A stretch of DNA of 14,748 nucleotides from Candidatus Schekmanbacteria bacterium GWA2_38_11 (GTDB lineage: Bacteria; Schekmanbacteria; GWA2-38-11): positions 1-14,748 of the forward strand of contig MGDB01000151.1 in assembly GCA_001790645.1 (NCBI GenBank), written 5' to 3'. Numbering within the stretch: the first letter of the stretch is position 1; every line of letters starts with the position of its first letter. Of this stretch, positions 14,185-14,748 are shown one piece after another. The position numbers and the translations under genes are program-made. The notes under the pieces were generated by a model. That model was not told the DNA's origin. It made no database searches and worked only from the letters and a program-made list of their open reading frames with translations.

Positions 14185-14721
14185 ATGCCAACTGGAAACA
14201 ATGAAGCTTTAAAGGCTCTTACAATTGCTTTAAAACTTGAGAAGGACGGTTACCAGTTTTACATCAAAGCGAGTAAGAAGACAAAAAACCTTCTGGGGAA
14301 GGAAATGTTTAAATCAATTGCTGAAGAGGAAAAAAAACATATAGAAAGAATTCAGAATATCTATGGAGGGCTTAAAAAATCCAAGGAGTGGCCTGAAACT
14401 CCCAAGAAGGTTGAGGGAGAGAAAAATTCTGTTAAATTTGAAACAATCTTCAATAAAGTAAATAATGATATCAAGAAGTCCCTTGAGATTGATCCTGGTG
14501 ATATTGAGGCTATTAAGATTGCAAAGGAAATGGAAATAAAGGGGTATAAATTTTATCAGGAGAGGTCAGAAAAAGCAGAAAGCCTTTTTGAAAAAGAATT
14601 TTATCAGGTGCTGGTAAAAGAGGAGAGCAATCATTATGAAGTTTTGGAAAATACATATGAGTATCTGTCAAACCCAAGTGATTGGTTTTCGAAAAAAGAA
14701 AGGCCCATTTATGAAGGCTGA
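14185..14721 (+). CDS. Rubrerythrin-like ferritin-fold diiron protein without rubredoxin domain
   Basis: A cytoplasmic four-helix protein of 178 aa, built as two similar halves. Ligand candidates form the full rubrerythrin pattern: Glu19 (LKLEKDGYQFY), Glu49 with His52 (AEEEKKH), Glu117 (KEMEIKGYKFY) and Glu147 with His150 (KEESNH). The tail SDWFSKKERPIYEG is common in this family. The rubredoxin-like FeS4 domain of classical rubrerythrin is absent, since there are no CxxC pairs, so an external electron donor is needed. The oxidoreductase upstream is a candidate. Likely roles are peroxide reduction or iron handling. The ribosome site GAAAGGAAGG (14165-14174) precedes two ATGs. The out-of-frame one at 14178 opens only an 8-codon ORF ending at 14204, while ATG 14185 gives the full protein. 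Confidence 0.92.
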   Translation: MPTGNNEALKALTIALKLEKDGYQFYIKASKKTKNLLGKEMFKSIAEEEKKHIERIQNIYGGLKKSKEWPETPKKVEGEKNSVKFETIFNKVNNDIKKSLEIDPGDIEAIKIAKEMEIKGYKFYQERSEKAESLFEKEFYQVLVKEESNHYEVLENTYEYLSNPSDWFSKKERPIYEG

Positions 14722-14748
14722 TAGATAGAAAGACACAAAAAGACGGGG

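Noticed and set aside
14742..14748. Window-end GACGGGG as a fifth TTTA-loop hairpin
   Set aside because: It equals the right arm of the 10804 hairpin, but the preceding sequence (acaaaaa) has no matching left arm.
1..14748. CRISPR array, tRNA or rRNA genes
   Set aside because: No regularly spaced direct repeats with unique spacers and no cloverleaf or rRNA-like segments were seen. A tRNAscan/Infernal run would be decisive.

Overview
This 14.7 kb window is AT-rich chromosomal DNA from a Gram-negative-type (diderm) bacterium. The evidence for an outer membrane is a TonB-dependent receptor with a signal peptide and a terminal Phe. A near-perfect sigma-54 promoter, a divergent sigma-70 paralogue, a rubrerythrin and a ferredoxin-NADP reductase-like flavoprotein suggest an anaerobic or microaerophilic lineage. 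Intergenic DNA is rich in small hairpin repeats and degenerate A/T-rich spacers. I cannot assign a taxon. A low-GC Desulfobacterota-like or candidate-phylum organism is my best inference, and no gene here proves it.

Layout. (1) 2-4992, plus strand: a sensory operon of TonB-dependent receptor (5' end outside the window), a YfiR-family periplasmic protein and a hybrid histidine kinase whose N-terminus looks like CHASE8. (2) 4993-5251: spacer with a 14-bp tandem repeat. (3) 5252-6208, minus strand: a thioredoxin-reductase-fold FNR lacking the redox CxxC. (4) 6209-6641: spacer with a paired-hairpin element, then (5) glutamate dehydrogenase 6642-7883. Its last 35 bp are duplicated 77 bp downstream, with a hairpin repeat between the copies. 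(6) 8044-10740, plus strand: a MerR regulator with a Cys cluster behind a strong sigma-70-type promoter, a 55-aa unknown protein, a stand-alone receiver protein and a divergent RpoD-like sigma factor. (7) 10741-11160: spacer holding a composite hairpin element. (8) 11161-12675: leucyl aminopeptidase. (9) 12676-12984: spacer ending in a sigma-54 promoter that reads into (10) an FAD/NAD(P)H oxidoreductase (12985-13980), followed by (11) a rubrerythrin-type diiron protein (14185-14721).

How the genes may work together. In region 1, ligand or transport status at the outer membrane could pass through the YfiR-like protein to the kinase and its C-terminal receiver. This resembles YfiBNR, but with phosphotransfer in place of cyclic-di-GMP synthesis. 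In region 6, a metal- or redox-sensing MerR protein is linked to a receiver and an alternative sigma factor, which looks like a compact regulatory cassette. In regions 10-11, the oxidoreductase could supply electrons to the diiron protein, with sigma-54 control reminiscent of norVW. All three functional readings are inferences from domain content and gene order.

The strongest candidates for something undescribed are the MerR / small protein / receiver / sigma cassette, the receptor-YfiR-CHASE8 kinase operon, the duplicated gdhA tail around a hairpin repeat, and the set of four hairpins with 7-bp stems over TTTA/TAAA loops.
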